From the NCBI RefSeq assembly GCF_003435815.1, contig NZ_QTUV01000005.1, forward strand, positions 64,501 through 128,500: a DNA stretch of 64,000 bases, in the 5' to 3' direction. The translations under genes and the position numbers were made by a program. Shown here in pieces: positions 22,106 to 30,376 of this stretch (positions are counted from its first letter, which is position 1; every line of letters begins with the position of its first letter). The notes beneath the pieces are model-generated. The model was not told where the DNA came from, searched no databases, and saw only the letters and a list, made by a program, of their open reading frames with translations. The DNA is from Dorea sp. AM10-31 (lineage in GTDB: Bacteria; Bacillota; Clostridia; Lachnospirales; Lachnospiraceae).

Positions 22106-23020
22106 TTACCTTTCCCCGCTTTCTGTTTTCCATATCTTTGCTGCTTCATCTAACGAAATTTTCTGAAATCTCACCTGATCCCCCGGCTTGCCCTGTACCA
22201 GTTTCGGGATATCAAAAGAACACACTGTAGCAATCTTTGCATATCCTCCGGTTGTCTGACGGTCTGCAAGTAGAATGATTGGTTTTCCATTTGTCGGAAC
22301 CTGAATGGAACCAAGTGCAATTCCATCGGAAATAATATCCGTTCCGTTTACACTTTCAATCGGTGCACCTTCCATCCGGTAGCCCATCCGGTCACTCTGA
22401 TCAGATATCGTATACGTTTCATTGTAAAATGTTTTCTTTCCCGCCTCGGTAAAATACTCTTCCTGCGGTCCTTCGATCACACGGACAGTGATTGGTGATG
22501 TATATACATCCGGCTCTGCCATCCGGTCTTTCAGTGCTTCATAACTTCTGCCATTTTTGCCAATTTCAAAAATATCTCCGGCTACCAGCGCTCTTCCTTC
22601 GTAACCACCCATCTTACACTTCAGATTTGTTGAACGGCTTCCGAGCACAACCGGAACATCAATACCACCGGCGAAAGCTACATAAGTTCTGCAGCCTGCA
22701 GTCACCATTCCAAGAGATAAGATATCTCCGGCTTTCACCTGGTATGCACGGTACATTTCTGTCGGTTCCTCATTTATCTTTACGTCCATTGTTGCTCCTG
22801 TAACAGCAATGACTGCATCTTCCGTGAATTCCATCGTTCCGCCGAACAAAGTTACTTCCAGTACGGCTTCTCCGTTTTCATTTCCCACAAGATAATTGGC
22901 CTTCTTATAAGAAACTTCGTCCATGACTCCGGATGTCCCGATACCGGAATTCATATATCCGTATCTGCCCGCATCCTGTACTGTTGTAAGCGGTCCCGGA
23001 ATAACAACTTTTACTGACAT
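22106..23020 (-). CDS. pxpC: 5-oxoprolinase subunit C (biotin-dependent carboxyltransferase-like)
   Basis: 304 residues. PxpC/KipA-type protein: PGPLTTVQDAGRYGYMNSGIG at the N-terminus, GGTMEFTEDAVIAVTGA near 57, AFAGGIDVPVVLGSRSTNL near 116, RVIEGPQEEYF near 180, SDRMGYRMEG near 212, ILLADRQTTGGYAKIATV near 253. Overlaps the pxpB stop by ten bases, so translation is coupled. Forms the ATP-dependent 5-oxoprolinase with PxpA and PxpB. Confidence 0.94.
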   Translation of the reverse strand: MSVKVVIPGPLTTVQDAGRYGYMNSGIGTSGVMDEVSYKKANYLVGNENGEAVLEVTLFGGTMEFTEDAVIAVTGATMDVKINEEPTEMYRAYQVKAGDILSLGMVTAGCRTYVAFAGGIDVPVVLGSRSTNLKCKMGGYEGRALVAGDIFEIGKNGRSYEALKDRMAEPDVYTSPITVRVIEGPQEEYFTEAGKKTFYNETYTISDQSDRMGYRMEGAPIESVNGTDIISDGIALGSIQVPTNGKPIILLADRQTTGGYAKIATVCSFDIPKLVQGKPGDQVRFQKISLDEAAKIWKTESGER

Positions 23021-23751
23021 CCTTCATCACCTTCTTCCACAACCTCTACCTGATACTCTCCTTTTACGATCATGTGACGGATATCGTAGTAATCGCCAAT
23101 CGTGATCGGTACAAAACGGATATATTCTCCTGCTTTACAGAGGATCGGATCTTCTCTGTACGGATCATAGAAATCAACCGGTGTACCACCCATCAGTCTC
23201 CATCCTCCCGGTGAAGCCAGCGGATAGACTCCTGTCTGATTGCCACCGATGCCGACAGCCCCCGGAAGAATCCTTACACGCGGACTTTTCAGTCTTGGCA
23301 TTTCAATTCGTTTATCCAGTCCACCAAGATAAACAAACCCCGGCAGGAATCCCATCATATAAATTTTATAATCAACGGAACTATGGATCTTTATGATCTC
23401 GTCACGATCCAGTCCGGTATGTTTTTCCATATCTGCAAGATCCAGTCCGAATCTTGCTCCATAACAACACGGAATTTTTAAAATCCGTTTCTTCTCTGTT
23501 GTCTTCCCAATCAATTGTCCGGTCAGCTCTGCTGTCTGCTTCCTTACATTTTCAAAAGAGGTAATTGCCGGATCATAGTAAATCATCAGAGAACGAAACG
23601 TTGGTACCATTTCCTGTACACCCGGAATCCGAGTTTCTGCAATTCTCGCTGCCAGCGCATGTACTTTGTCATTGATCGCAGGATCGATCTGATTGCCAAA
23701 TTCCACAACCAGCGCCCGGTCCCCTGCCGGCATATATTTTATTTCTCCCAT
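23011..23751 (-). CDS. pxpB: 5-oxoprolinase subunit B (KipI family)
   Basis: 246 residues. PxpB/KipI signature: MPAGDRALVVEFGNQIDPAIN at the start, VPTFRSLMIYYDP near 50, IPCCYGARFGLDLADME near 93, YMMGFLPGFVYLGGLD near 130, PRVRILPGAVGIGGNQTGVYPLASPGGW (conserved catalytic and binding loop, about 155-180). Second gene of the operon, 16 bases after the aminotransferase gene. Confidence 0.94.
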   Translation of the reverse strand: MGEIKYMPAGDRALVVEFGNQIDPAINDKVHALAARIAETRIPGVQEMVPTFRSLMIYYDPAITSFENVRKQTAELTGQLIGKTTEKKRILKIPCCYGARFGLDLADMEKHTGLDRDEIIKIHSSVDYKIYMMGFLPGFVYLGGLDKRIEMPRLKSPRVRILPGAVGIGGNQTGVYPLASPGGWRLMGGTPVDFYDPYREDPILCKAGEYIRFVPITIGDYYDIRHMIVKGEYQVEVVEEGDEGCQ

Positions 23752-23767
23752 GACTTCACCTTCTCAT

Positions 23768-24610
23768 TTATTTATCTGTTGCTTTGTAAAATTCATCCAG
23801 AACTGCTACACGGATCTTCTCCAGAAGTTCCGGTGCCTTTCCGCCAACCGGCTTGCCATCGATCTCATTTGCATGCAGACATAAGTTGCTGGAGCTGGAT
23901 ACGATAACTTCATCTGCGTTGAACAGATCATCCAGTGTGTACGGTGTCTCGCTTACCGGAATCTCCAATTTCTTGCAGGCTTTGATAATATGTGCTCTTG
24001 CAATACCTGGAAGAATCAGGTTGTCAGTCGGTGCTGTTACCAGTTTGCCATCTTTAATAATATGGACATTACTATGTGCACATTCTGTTACACGTCCACC
24101 CGGTCTGTAGAATACACATTCCTGACATCCGGCTTCTTTTGCTTTCTGTGTCGCAACTACAGAAGGAATTAAGTTCAATGTTTTGATATTACAATGGAAG
24201 AAACGTGTATCTTCTCTTGTGATCAGCTTGATTGGCTTCGTTCCATCGGAAATTTCTGCCGGTTTCAGCATAATCCATAAGTTTCCAGGACCCTCTGTAT
24301 ATGCATGATCACGGATACCGGTTCCTCTTGTGACCTGATAGTAAACAAATAAATTACCTGTATCCATTTTATTTACCATTTCCTGAAGGAGTTCTTTCAA
24401 CTCTGGCTTTGTTACCGGCATTTTAATGTCCAGAAGTCCCGCACTGTTAAAGAATCTGTCGATATGTTCATCAATTGCGAAAATCTCATAATTTCTGGAC
24501 GGACCTGCATCGTATACACCATCTCCAAACCAGCTGACACGGTCGTTCATCGGGATTGTCATCTCATCCAGTTCGCCGTATTTGCCATTGTAATAACCTA
24601 AAGTTTTCAT
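23768..24610 (-). CDS. Class IV aminotransferase, D-amino-acid transaminase-like
   Basis: 280 residues. Aligns along its length with Bacillus D-amino-acid transaminase: DRVSWFGDGVYDAG, EHIDRFFNSAGLLDIKMP, FVYYQVTRGTGIRDH, then HCNIKTLNLIPSVVATQKAKE with the PLP-binding Lys near residue 147, RVTECAHSNVHII near 175, and ILPGIARAHII near 200. Such enzymes exchange amino groups between D-alanine and 2-oxoglutarate to make D-glutamate. As first gene of the pxp and D-glutamate cyclase operon it fits a role in linking D-amino acids to the D-glutamate pool. Start ATG with AAGGAGG-like site upstream (GGAGGAATTTACA). A terminator lies between it and the preceding gene. Confidence 0.88.
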   Translation of the reverse strand: MKTLGYYNGKYGELDEMTIPMNDRVSWFGDGVYDAGPSRNYEIFAIDEHIDRFFNSAGLLDIKMPVTKPELKELLQEMVNKMDTGNLFVYYQVTRGTGIRDHAYTEGPGNLWIMLKPAEISDGTKPIKLITREDTRFFHCNIKTLNLIPSVVATQKAKEAGCQECVFYRPGGRVTECAHSNVHIIKDGKLVTAPTDNLILPGIARAHIIKACKKLEIPVSETPYTLDDLFNADEVIVSSSSNLCLHANEIDGKPVGGKAPELLEKIRVAVLDEFYKATDK

Positions 24611-24644
24611 TGTAAATTCCTCCTTCTCCTGACCTTTTTACACT

Positions 24645-24679
24645 AAAAAAGGCGCACAAACTCATGTTTGTGACGCCTT
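24645..24679 (-). terminator. Terminator between the hydrolase gene and the pxp operon
   Basis: Read leftward: AAGGCGTCACAAAC-ATGA-GTTTGTGCGCC followed by TTTTTT. Stem of about 12 pairs with one bulge and a six-T tail. Ends the transcript of the alpha/beta hydrolase gene and separates it from the operon starting at 24610; it could also act as an attenuator. Confidence 0.85.
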
Positions 24680-24752
24680 CGTCCTGTACGCTCTATTAAT
24701 TTCATCTACATTTTATGCTCACCCATTAGTTTTGTCAATGGGTTTTACTTAA

Positions 24753-25682
24753 TTAAAGTGATAAATTTTCTTCCATCCATAAATACAGATCTTCAAATAC
24801 CTGACTGCGGTCTGTTTCATTCAGGATCTCATGCCTGTCATCCTGATACAGCTTCATCTCTACTTTTTCAAATCCGGCATTCTTGTACTTGTCATATACT
24901 TTCTGTACTGCTTTTCCAAAATCTCCAACCGGATCGTCTGCACCGGATACAAAGAATATCGGCAAATCCTTCGAAATCTTCTCTATGCTCTCTTTGCGGG
25001 CAAGCACTTTCATTCCTTCAAACATCTGATAATAACCGCCAACCGTAAACTGGAAAGAGCAAAGTGGATCTTTCTCGTATTTTCTGCGCACATCCAGATC
25101 TGAACTGATCCAGTCTGTTGCTGTTACTGCCGGATGAAATTTCCTATTATAATTACCAACGCTCATCTTATGCACAAGCGGGCTGTGATAATGCCAGCCT
25201 CTTGCTGCCGCAAGCCCTTTGCAGAGCTTCTGCCCCATGTTCAATTCCGCCATGCTGTGTTCACCGGTTCCCATGATGATCGCACCGGCAAGTCCATCAG
25301 CATACATCGTCAGATACTGACGAAGCAAAAATGAACCCATACTGTGTCCCAGCATAAAATATGGTAGATCCGGATAATTCTTCTCACCGACTCTGCGGAC
25401 TCTGTGGATATCTCCGATTACATAATCGTTACCGTATTCTTCCGGGAAATGTCCGTATTCTTCCGGCTTTGCTGCAGTCTTTCCATGTCCCAGATGGTCG
25501 TGCCCAATCACAAGATAACCATGTCCGTTTAAGTATCTGGCAAATTCATCGTAGCGGTCTATATATTCTACCATTCCGTGACAGATCTGGAGGATCGCAC
25601 GCACTTCACCTTCCGGAATCCAGATGATTCCATGTGAGCGCGTCCTCCCTTCTGCACTTAAAAAGCTGAAATCTTTCTTCAT
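24753..25682 (-). CDS. Alpha/beta hydrolase, monoglyceride lipase/lysophospholipase-like (Hydrolase_4)
   Basis: 309 residues. Oxyanion-hole segment CHGMVEYIDRYDEFARYL near 33-50, nucleophile elbow GHSMGS (Ser near 114), catalytic Asp candidate in FFVSGADDPVGDF near 247 and His in DDRHEILNE near 287. No signal peptide or transmembrane segment, so cytoplasmic. The family cleaves acyl esters such as monoacylglycerols or lysophospholipids; the substrate here is not determinable. It starts 20 bases after the citrate synthase gene on the same strand and is probably co-transcribed with it. Confidence 0.88.
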   Translation of the reverse strand: MKKDFSFLSAEGRTRSHGIIWIPEGEVRAILQICHGMVEYIDRYDEFARYLNGHGYLVIGHDHLGHGKTAAKPEEYGHFPEEYGNDYVIGDIHRVRRVGEKNYPDLPYFMLGHSMGSFLLRQYLTMYADGLAGAIIMGTGEHSMAELNMGQKLCKGLAAARGWHYHSPLVHKMSVGNYNRKFHPAVTATDWISSDLDVRRKYEKDPLCSFQFTVGGYYQMFEGMKVLARKESIEKISKDLPIFFVSGADDPVGDFGKAVQKVYDKYKNAGFEKVEMKLYQDDRHEILNETDRSQVFEDLYLWMEENLSL

Positions 25683-25702
25683 TTTATATCAACTTCCTTC
25701 TC

Positions 25703-27073
25703 CTAACGATCTTCCATTTTTACATATTCTTTGTAGGAAGCCAGTGGCTTATACGCCGGACGGATAATCTTATCCGCATTCTTTAACTCTTCCAGACGGT
25801 GTGCACTCCAGCCGACAATACGTGCCGCCGCAAAAATCGGTGTGTAAAGTGCCGGAGGAAGATCCAGCATACTGTAAACCAGTCCGCTGTAAAAATCTAC
25901 ATTGGCATTAACACCTTTGTAAATCTTACGCTTCTGTGCGATCACTTCCGGAGCCAGACGTTCTACAAGCGCATACAGTCCGTATTCTTTTTCACAGCCT
26001 TTTTCCTCTGCAAGCTGTTTTACAAATTTTTTGAAAATGTCTGCACGCGGATCTGAAACAGAATAGATTGCATGTCCCATTCCGTAGATCAGACCTTTCT
26101 GGTCAAATGCTTTCTTCTCCAGCAGATCATTTAAATACTGACGTACTTCATCTTCATCTTCCCAGTCTGATACATGCGCTTTCATGTCTTCAAACATCTT
26201 CGTTACTTTGATATTCGCACCACCGTGTTTTGGTCCTTTTAACGAAGCCATCGCTGCTGCCATCGTTGAATAAGTGTCCGTTCCGGAAGAAGTTACAACG
26301 TGTGTCGTAAATGTTGAGTTATTACCACCGCCGTGATCCATATGCAGAACCAGAGCCATATCAAGGAGCTTCGCTTCCAGTTCTGTGTATTTACGATCCT
26401 CACGGAGCATCATCAGAATATTTTCAGAAGTAGACAGATCCGGTGATGGCGCGTAAATAAACAGGTCATCGCCCATACGGTAATTATATGCATGATAGCC
26501 GTACACCATCATCATCGGGAACTGGCTGATCAGGTTCAGACACTGTCTTAATACATTCGGGATACTTGTATCATCCGCTTTGCGGTCGTAAGTATACAGA
26601 TTCAAAATACATTTCGCCAGCGTATTCATCATGTCCTGGCTCGGCGCTTTCATAATGACATCACGCACAAATGTCGGCGGCAATGTCCGGCGCTCTACGA
26701 GTGTCTCATGGAACATCTCCGACTCTTTTATATTCGGAAGCTCGCCAAACAACAACAGATATGCGATCTCTTCAAATCCAAAATGTCCGTCCTCTAAAAA
26801 TCCACGCACCAAGTCTTTGATGTTATATCCACGGTAATACAGATTACCTGCACACGGAACTTCTTTGCCGTCCACGATCTTAGTCGCACAGACATCGGAA
26901 ATATTAGTAAGGCCGGCAAGTACTCCTTTTCCATTCACATCACGGAGTCCGCGTTTTACTTCGTATTTGCTGTACAGGTCTTTTTCTATTGTCGTATTCT
27001 TCTCACACAGTTCTGCGAAATGCTCAATCTCCGGTGTGATCTCGAACAGTGCATATTTGTTTTTTTTCTCCAT
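25703..27073 (-). CDS. gltA: Citrate synthase
   Basis: 456 residues from ATG 27073 (MEKKNKYALFEITPEIEHF), preceded by AAAGGA; the frame remains open 28 codons upstream but that part is Asn/Lys-rich and lacks homologous look. Citrate synthase motifs: catalytic His in LVLHMDHGGGNNSTFTTHVV near 265, LKGPKHGGAN near 300 (second His) and GMGHAIYSVSDPRADIF near 352 (third His and Asp). This long form is typical of Clostridia. Makes citrate from oxaloacetate and acetyl-CoA, here probably for glutamate synthesis. A clear promoter lies at 27157-27185. Confidence 0.96.
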   Translation of the reverse strand: MEKKNKYALFEITPEIEHFAELCEKNTTIEKDLYSKYEVKRGLRDVNGKGVLAGLTNISDVCATKIVDGKEVPCAGNLYYRGYNIKDLVRGFLEDGHFGFEEIAYLLLFGELPNIKESEMFHETLVERRTLPPTFVRDVIMKAPSQDMMNTLAKCILNLYTYDRKADDTSIPNVLRQCLNLISQFPMMMVYGYHAYNYRMGDDLFIYAPSPDLSTSENILMMLREDRKYTELEAKLLDMALVLHMDHGGGNNSTFTTHVVTSSGTDTYSTMAAAMASLKGPKHGGANIKVTKMFEDMKAHVSDWEDEDEVRQYLNDLLEKKAFDQKGLIYGMGHAIYSVSDPRADIFKKFVKQLAEEKGCEKEYGLYALVERLAPEVIAQKRKIYKGVNANVDFYSGLVYSMLDLPPALYTPIFAAARIVGWSAHRLEELKNADKIIRPAYKPLASYKEYVKMEDR

Positions 27074-27156
27074 GCGCATCATCCTTTCTTTGTTAATATC
27101 TTTGTTTTTCAATCCACAATTGTTTTTTTCTGCAACAAATTTATTGTTTTTTACCA

Positions 27157-27185
27157 TTTATATGATGTCAGAAACCACAATGCAA
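27157..27185 (-). promoter_or_regulatory. Promoter of the citrate synthase gene
   Basis: TTGCAT (complement of 27180-27185), 17-bp spacer, TATAAA (complement of 27157-27162). The predicted transcript has an AT-rich leader of about 75 bases. Confidence 0.65.
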
Positions 27186-27209
27186 TTACACCAGAGTGAT
27201 TTTATGACT

Positions 27210-27250
27210 TAATGGCCCGCCCCGATATGAGCATAAACAGGAAGCATAAG
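27210..27250. repeat. Short intergenic repeat (copy 1 of 2 in the window)
   Basis: ATGAGCATAAACAGGAAGC then ATAAGCTTCACGATATACGA closely resembles ATGAGCATGTAAGAGGAGC then GTAAGCTCCACGATATGCGA at 41840-41882. Both contain a small AGC-TAAGCT hairpin and sit beside a CCCGCCCCG or GCGGGGCGGG block, on opposite sides. Identity of the repeat family is unknown. Confidence 0.5.
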
Positions 27251-27252
27251 CT

Positions 27253-28140
27253 TCACGATATACGATTATGCAGATAATTATAAATTTCATTGCTCAGTCT
27301 TGCAAATTCCTCCAGTGATAGTGCCTCTCCTCTGACGCTTGCGCCTTTGCCTAACGTCTCGATTGCTTCTGCGATCACTTCTTTCGGGAGATCCCATTTG
27401 CCTGCATTTTTCAAACCATTGGCAAGTGTCTTCCGCCGCTGGTTGAAAGACGCTCTGATAATATCAAACATCAGCTTCTCATCTTCTACTTCCACCGGAG
27501 GTTCAGCATGTCTTGTCAGACGGATGACTGCTGAGCCTACCTTCGGTCTTGGCATGAAGCAGTTCGGTGGGACATTTGCAACAATGTACGGGTCTGCATA
27601 ATATTGCACCGCCAGTGACAGAGCACCGTAATCCTTGTTACCCGGTCCGGTCTGCATACGGTCTGCCACTTCCTTCTGTACCATGACCGTAATGCTCTGA
27701 AGCGGAACATGATTTTCAAAAAGTCCCATAATGATCGGTGTCGTAATATAATATGGCAGATTCGCAACCACTTTAATCGGTTTTCCTCCGTTCTGCTCCT
27801 CTACGATCTTCGCAATATCAAGCTTCAGAACATCCTCGTTGATAATCTGAACATTTTCATATTCATGCAGTGTATCCGCAAGAATCGGAATCAGATTTTT
27901 ATCGATCTCAACCGCAATGACCTTGCCGGCTGCCTCTGCCAGATATTGTGTCATCGTTCCGATCCCCGGTCCGATCTCCAGCACCATGTCTTCTTTTGTA
28001 ATCTCTGCGGAATAAATAATCTTATCCAGCACATGTGTATCGATCAGAAAATTCTGTCCGAACTTCTTCTGAAAATTAAATTTATATTTCTGTAATACTT
28101 CAATTGTATTCTGCGGATTTCCCAGATCTGGTTTTGCCAT
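27253..28140 (-). CDS. rsmA: 16S rRNA A1518/A1519 dimethyltransferase
   Basis: 295 residues. KsgA/RsmA motifs: FQKKFGQNFLIDTHVLDKI (about 23-41), motif I LEIGPGIGTMTQYLAE (about 55-70), AVEIDKNLIPIL, NEDVLKLD, motif IV VANLPYYITTPIIM (about 125-138), MVQKEVADRM, PKVGSAVIRL, and FNQRRKTLANGL. Dimethylates two adenines in helix 45 of 16S rRNA. It lies downstream of metG, ddh and tatD; the metG-tatD-ksgA order is common in Firmicutes. A terminator at 28.3 kb separates it from tatD, so it probably has its own promoter. Confidence 0.97.
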   Translation of the reverse strand: MAKPDLGNPQNTIEVLQKYKFNFQKKFGQNFLIDTHVLDKIIYSAEITKEDMVLEIGPGIGTMTQYLAEAAGKVIAVEIDKNLIPILADTLHEYENVQIINEDVLKLDIAKIVEEQNGGKPIKVVANLPYYITTPIIMGLFENHVPLQSITVMVQKEVADRMQTGPGNKDYGALSLAVQYYADPYIVANVPPNCFMPRPKVGSAVIRLTRHAEPPVEVEDEKLMFDIIRASFNQRRKTLANGLKNAGKWDLPKEVIAEAIETLGKGASVRGEALSLEEFARLSNEIYNYLHNRIS

Positions 28141-28312
28141 TTTCTCACTTCTCCCTGAATTTTAGGTATTTTCTAATTATACAATAAGTTTTGTCTTAAT
28201 GATATACCCAAAATCGAAAATAGTCTTAAGAAAATATAAAGAAAACTCCGAAAATATATGGAAAAATTAAAATATAGCGAAATACATATAGAAATGCAGA
28301 AAAACAGGTAGC

Positions 28313-28346
28313 AAAAATCCAACCGGGAATTTCCTGGTTGGATTTC
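28313..28346 (-). terminator. Terminator of the metG-ddh-tatD transcript
   Basis: Read leftward: AATCCAACCAGGAAATTCCCGGTTGGATT in three parts (AATCCAACC, loop region, GGTTGGATT) followed by TTTTTG. Nine-pair stem extended by a CAGG/CCGG inner pairing. The interval 28141-28312 upstream of ksgA is AT-rich with a CTTAAG motif at about 28233 and no gene. Confidence 0.8.
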
Positions 28347-28414
28347 ATAAAATTAATTTATTTGTACTTAATAAAGTTCACTATCGCTGATTCATTGCAA
28401 ATAATGTCTTACAC

Positions 28415-28525
28415 GTCCAGACCATACATGACGCATGCATATTCTTTATGCATCCAGACCATACCTGATGCGTACATATTCTTTATGCATCCAGGCCATA
28501 CATAATGCGTACATATTCTTTATGC
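28415..28525. repeat. Three tandem 37-bp repeats derived from the tatD 3' end
   Basis: Units 28415-28451, 28452-28488 and 28489-28525 are near-identical, and a fourth, partial unit from 28526 is the end of tatD itself. Read leftward each unit again spells M/R-YGLD near its end, as in the true tatD C-terminus (AMYGLDA, stop). The array lies just after the tatD stop codon, so it was made by repeated duplication of the gene's last 37 bp. Confidence 0.85.
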
Positions 28526-29290
28526 ATCCAGACCATACATGGCACGTGCATTTTTCTCTGTCTGTGCAACAACTTCTTCATATGAGATCTCTTTGATCTC
28601 TGCGATCTTTTCCGCTACATATTGGATATATGCAGACTGGTTTCTCTTGCCACGGAAAGGCTCCGGTGCAAGATACGGGCAATCCGTCTCCAGCACGATT
28701 GAAGTAAGCGGAATCTCCGCGACTGTCTCTTTTACTTTTTTCGCATTTTTAAAAGTAACGACACCGCCGATGCCGATGTAAAAGCCCATTTTCACATACT
28801 CTTTTGCCATTTCTTTAGAATAAGAGTAGCAGTGAATCACACCATTTAACCCCTGCGCATGCCCCTTCATGATCTCCATCGTATCTGCCGCAGCTTCCCG
28901 GCTGTGGATCAACACCGGAAGATTATGCTTACGTGCAAGTTCAAGCTGACGGATAAACCATTCTTTCTGCAGATCATGAGATTCATGATCCCAGTAATAA
29001 TCCAGTCCAATCTCGCCGACGGCAACAACCTTTTTCTGATCCAAAAGCGCTTCCATCCGTACAAATTTCTCTTCATCCAGCGCACCGACTTCATCCGGAT
29101 GTACGCCGACTGCGGCATACATAAACGGATATTTTTTCACCATTTCTGTCACACGTGCACAGGACTCATAAGTTGCCGACACATTGACGATCGTGCCGAC
29201 ACCATTTTCTTCCATGGACATCAGCAATTCTTCTCTGTCTACGTCAAACTGCTCATCATCATAGTGCGCATGCGTATCAAAAATCATCAT
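28520..29290 (-). CDS. tatD: TatD family metal-dependent DNase/hydrolase
   Basis: 256 residues from ATG 29290, one base after the ddh stop; the frame remains open upstream but within ddh. Metal-binding motifs: FDTHAHYDDEQFD (N-terminal HxH), Glu in AVGEIGLDYYWD near 93, His in LPVLIHSREAA near 125, His in GVIHCYSYS near 150, Asp in VLETDCPYLAPEPFRGKRN near 200. TatD proteins are 3'-5' exonucleases; other hydrolase roles are possible. Coupled to ddh and metG. The 3' end has been tandemly duplicated downstream. Confidence 0.95.
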   Translation of the reverse strand: MMIFDTHAHYDDEQFDVDREELLMSMEENGVGTIVNVSATYESCARVTEMVKKYPFMYAAVGVHPDEVGALDEEKFVRMEALLDQKKVVAVGEIGLDYYWDHESHDLQKEWFIRQLELARKHNLPVLIHSREAAADTMEIMKGHAQGLNGVIHCYSYSKEMAKEYVKMGFYIGIGGVVTFKNAKKVKETVAEIPLTSIVLETDCPYLAPEPFRGKRNQSAYIQYVAEKIAEIKEISYEEVVAQTEKNARAMYGLDA

Positions 29291-29291
29291 C

Positions 29292-30278
29292 TTACAGTAA
29301 CTCTTTTCTGAGTTCTTCCGGTGTCTTCTGTGACAGCATTGCCGGTGCGATGTCAAATACAGATTTTGCTCCGCTCTCTCCGGCTTTGGAAAGTCTGTAA
29401 GCTGCTCTTGCATAACAGATCAGAACACTTGCTGTAAATTCCGGGTTGGAATCCAATTTCAGAGAATATTCGATCACGTGTTTATTTCCTTCTGTTCCTG
29501 TCTCTCCGCTGCGGATAACAAAACCACCGTGTGGCATCTTACTGTGATTTTTCTTTAACTCTTCTTCTGTGATAAATGTTACAGTTGTATCATACTCATC
29601 GAAGTAGTTTGGCATTGTCTTGATTGCCTCTTCGATTGCTTTTAAGTCAGCTCCCTCTTCCGGAACAACATAACACTCACGAAGATGTTTGTCTCTTGTT
29701 GTCAGCTCCGGCTCACTTCCGGTTCTTACTTTCTCTACTGCATCCTCGATCGGTACAGTATACTGGATACCATTTTTTACACCTTCAATACGGCGGATTG
29801 CATCAGAGTGTCCCTGGCTGACACCTTTTCCCCAGAAAGTATAAGTGCTTCCCTGTACCAGAATGGATTCTGCATACAGACGGTTCAGTGAGAACATTCC
29901 CGGATCCCAGCCAACAGAAATAATACTTACATTATTTCCTGCTTTTGCTGCAGCATCCACATTTGCAAAATACTCCGGAATCTTTGCGTGTGTGTCAAAA
30001 CTGTCAATAGTACAGAAGTTCTTAGCAACTTCCGGTCCCATAACCGGCAGATCTGTTGCAGAACCACCACACAGAACCATAACATCGATATCTTCTTTCA
30101 TAGATACCATATCATCAAAATGTTTTACTTCTGCGCCTTCTGTTTTAATAGAAACTGTCTTCGGATCTCTTCTTGTGAATACAGCCTTCAGTTCCATATC
30201 ATCGTTACGCGCGATTGCCTGTTCTACACCACGTCCAATATTTCCATATCCTACAATACCAATTCTAATTTTTTCCAC
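29292..30278 (-). CDS. ddh: meso-Diaminopimelate dehydrogenase
   Basis: 328 residues, full length. NADP-binding VGYGNIGRGVEQAI at the N-terminus, VLCGGSATDLPVMGPEVAKNF near 69, DSFDTHAKIPEYF near 92, SVGWDPGMFSLNRLYAES near 120, FWGKGVSQGHSDAIRRIEGV near 148, and MPHGGFVIRSGETG near 248. Converts tetrahydrodipicolinate to meso-DAP in one step, supplying lysine and peptidoglycan precursors. Located between metG and tatD in the same orientation; a palindromic repeat separates it from metG. The position between metG and tatD is unusual compared with the common metG-tatD pair. Confidence 0.95.
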   Translation of the reverse strand: MEKIRIGIVGYGNIGRGVEQAIARNDDMELKAVFTRRDPKTVSIKTEGAEVKHFDDMVSMKEDIDVMVLCGGSATDLPVMGPEVAKNFCTIDSFDTHAKIPEYFANVDAAAKAGNNVSIISVGWDPGMFSLNRLYAESILVQGSTYTFWGKGVSQGHSDAIRRIEGVKNGIQYTVPIEDAVEKVRTGSEPELTTRDKHLRECYVVPEEGADLKAIEEAIKTMPNYFDEYDTTVTFITEEELKKNHSKMPHGGFVIRSGETGTEGNKHVIEYSLKLDSNPEFTASVLICYARAAYRLSKAGESGAKSVFDIAPAMLSQKTPEELRKELL

Positions 30279-30326
30279 AATTCTGTCTCCTTTTCCACAT
30301 TTTATTTATCCACATCCGTGGGATAA

Positions 30327-30374
30327 TTTAATTGGGGACGGGGCTTTTCGAGAAAATCCCCGTCCCCAATTAAA
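30327..30374. repeat. GGGGACGGGG palindromic repeat, copy 2
   Basis: TTTAATTGGGGACGGGG and CCCCGTCCCCAATTAAA flank a CTTTTCGAGAAAAT centre, giving a 48-bp near-perfect inverted repeat. It starts two bases after the metG stop codon, between metG and ddh. Confidence 0.9.
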
Positions 30375-30376
30375 TA

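Noticed and set aside
28415..28525. CRISPR-like array because of regular 37-bp units
   Set aside because: Units are contiguous with no spacers and are copies of the tatD 3' coding end.
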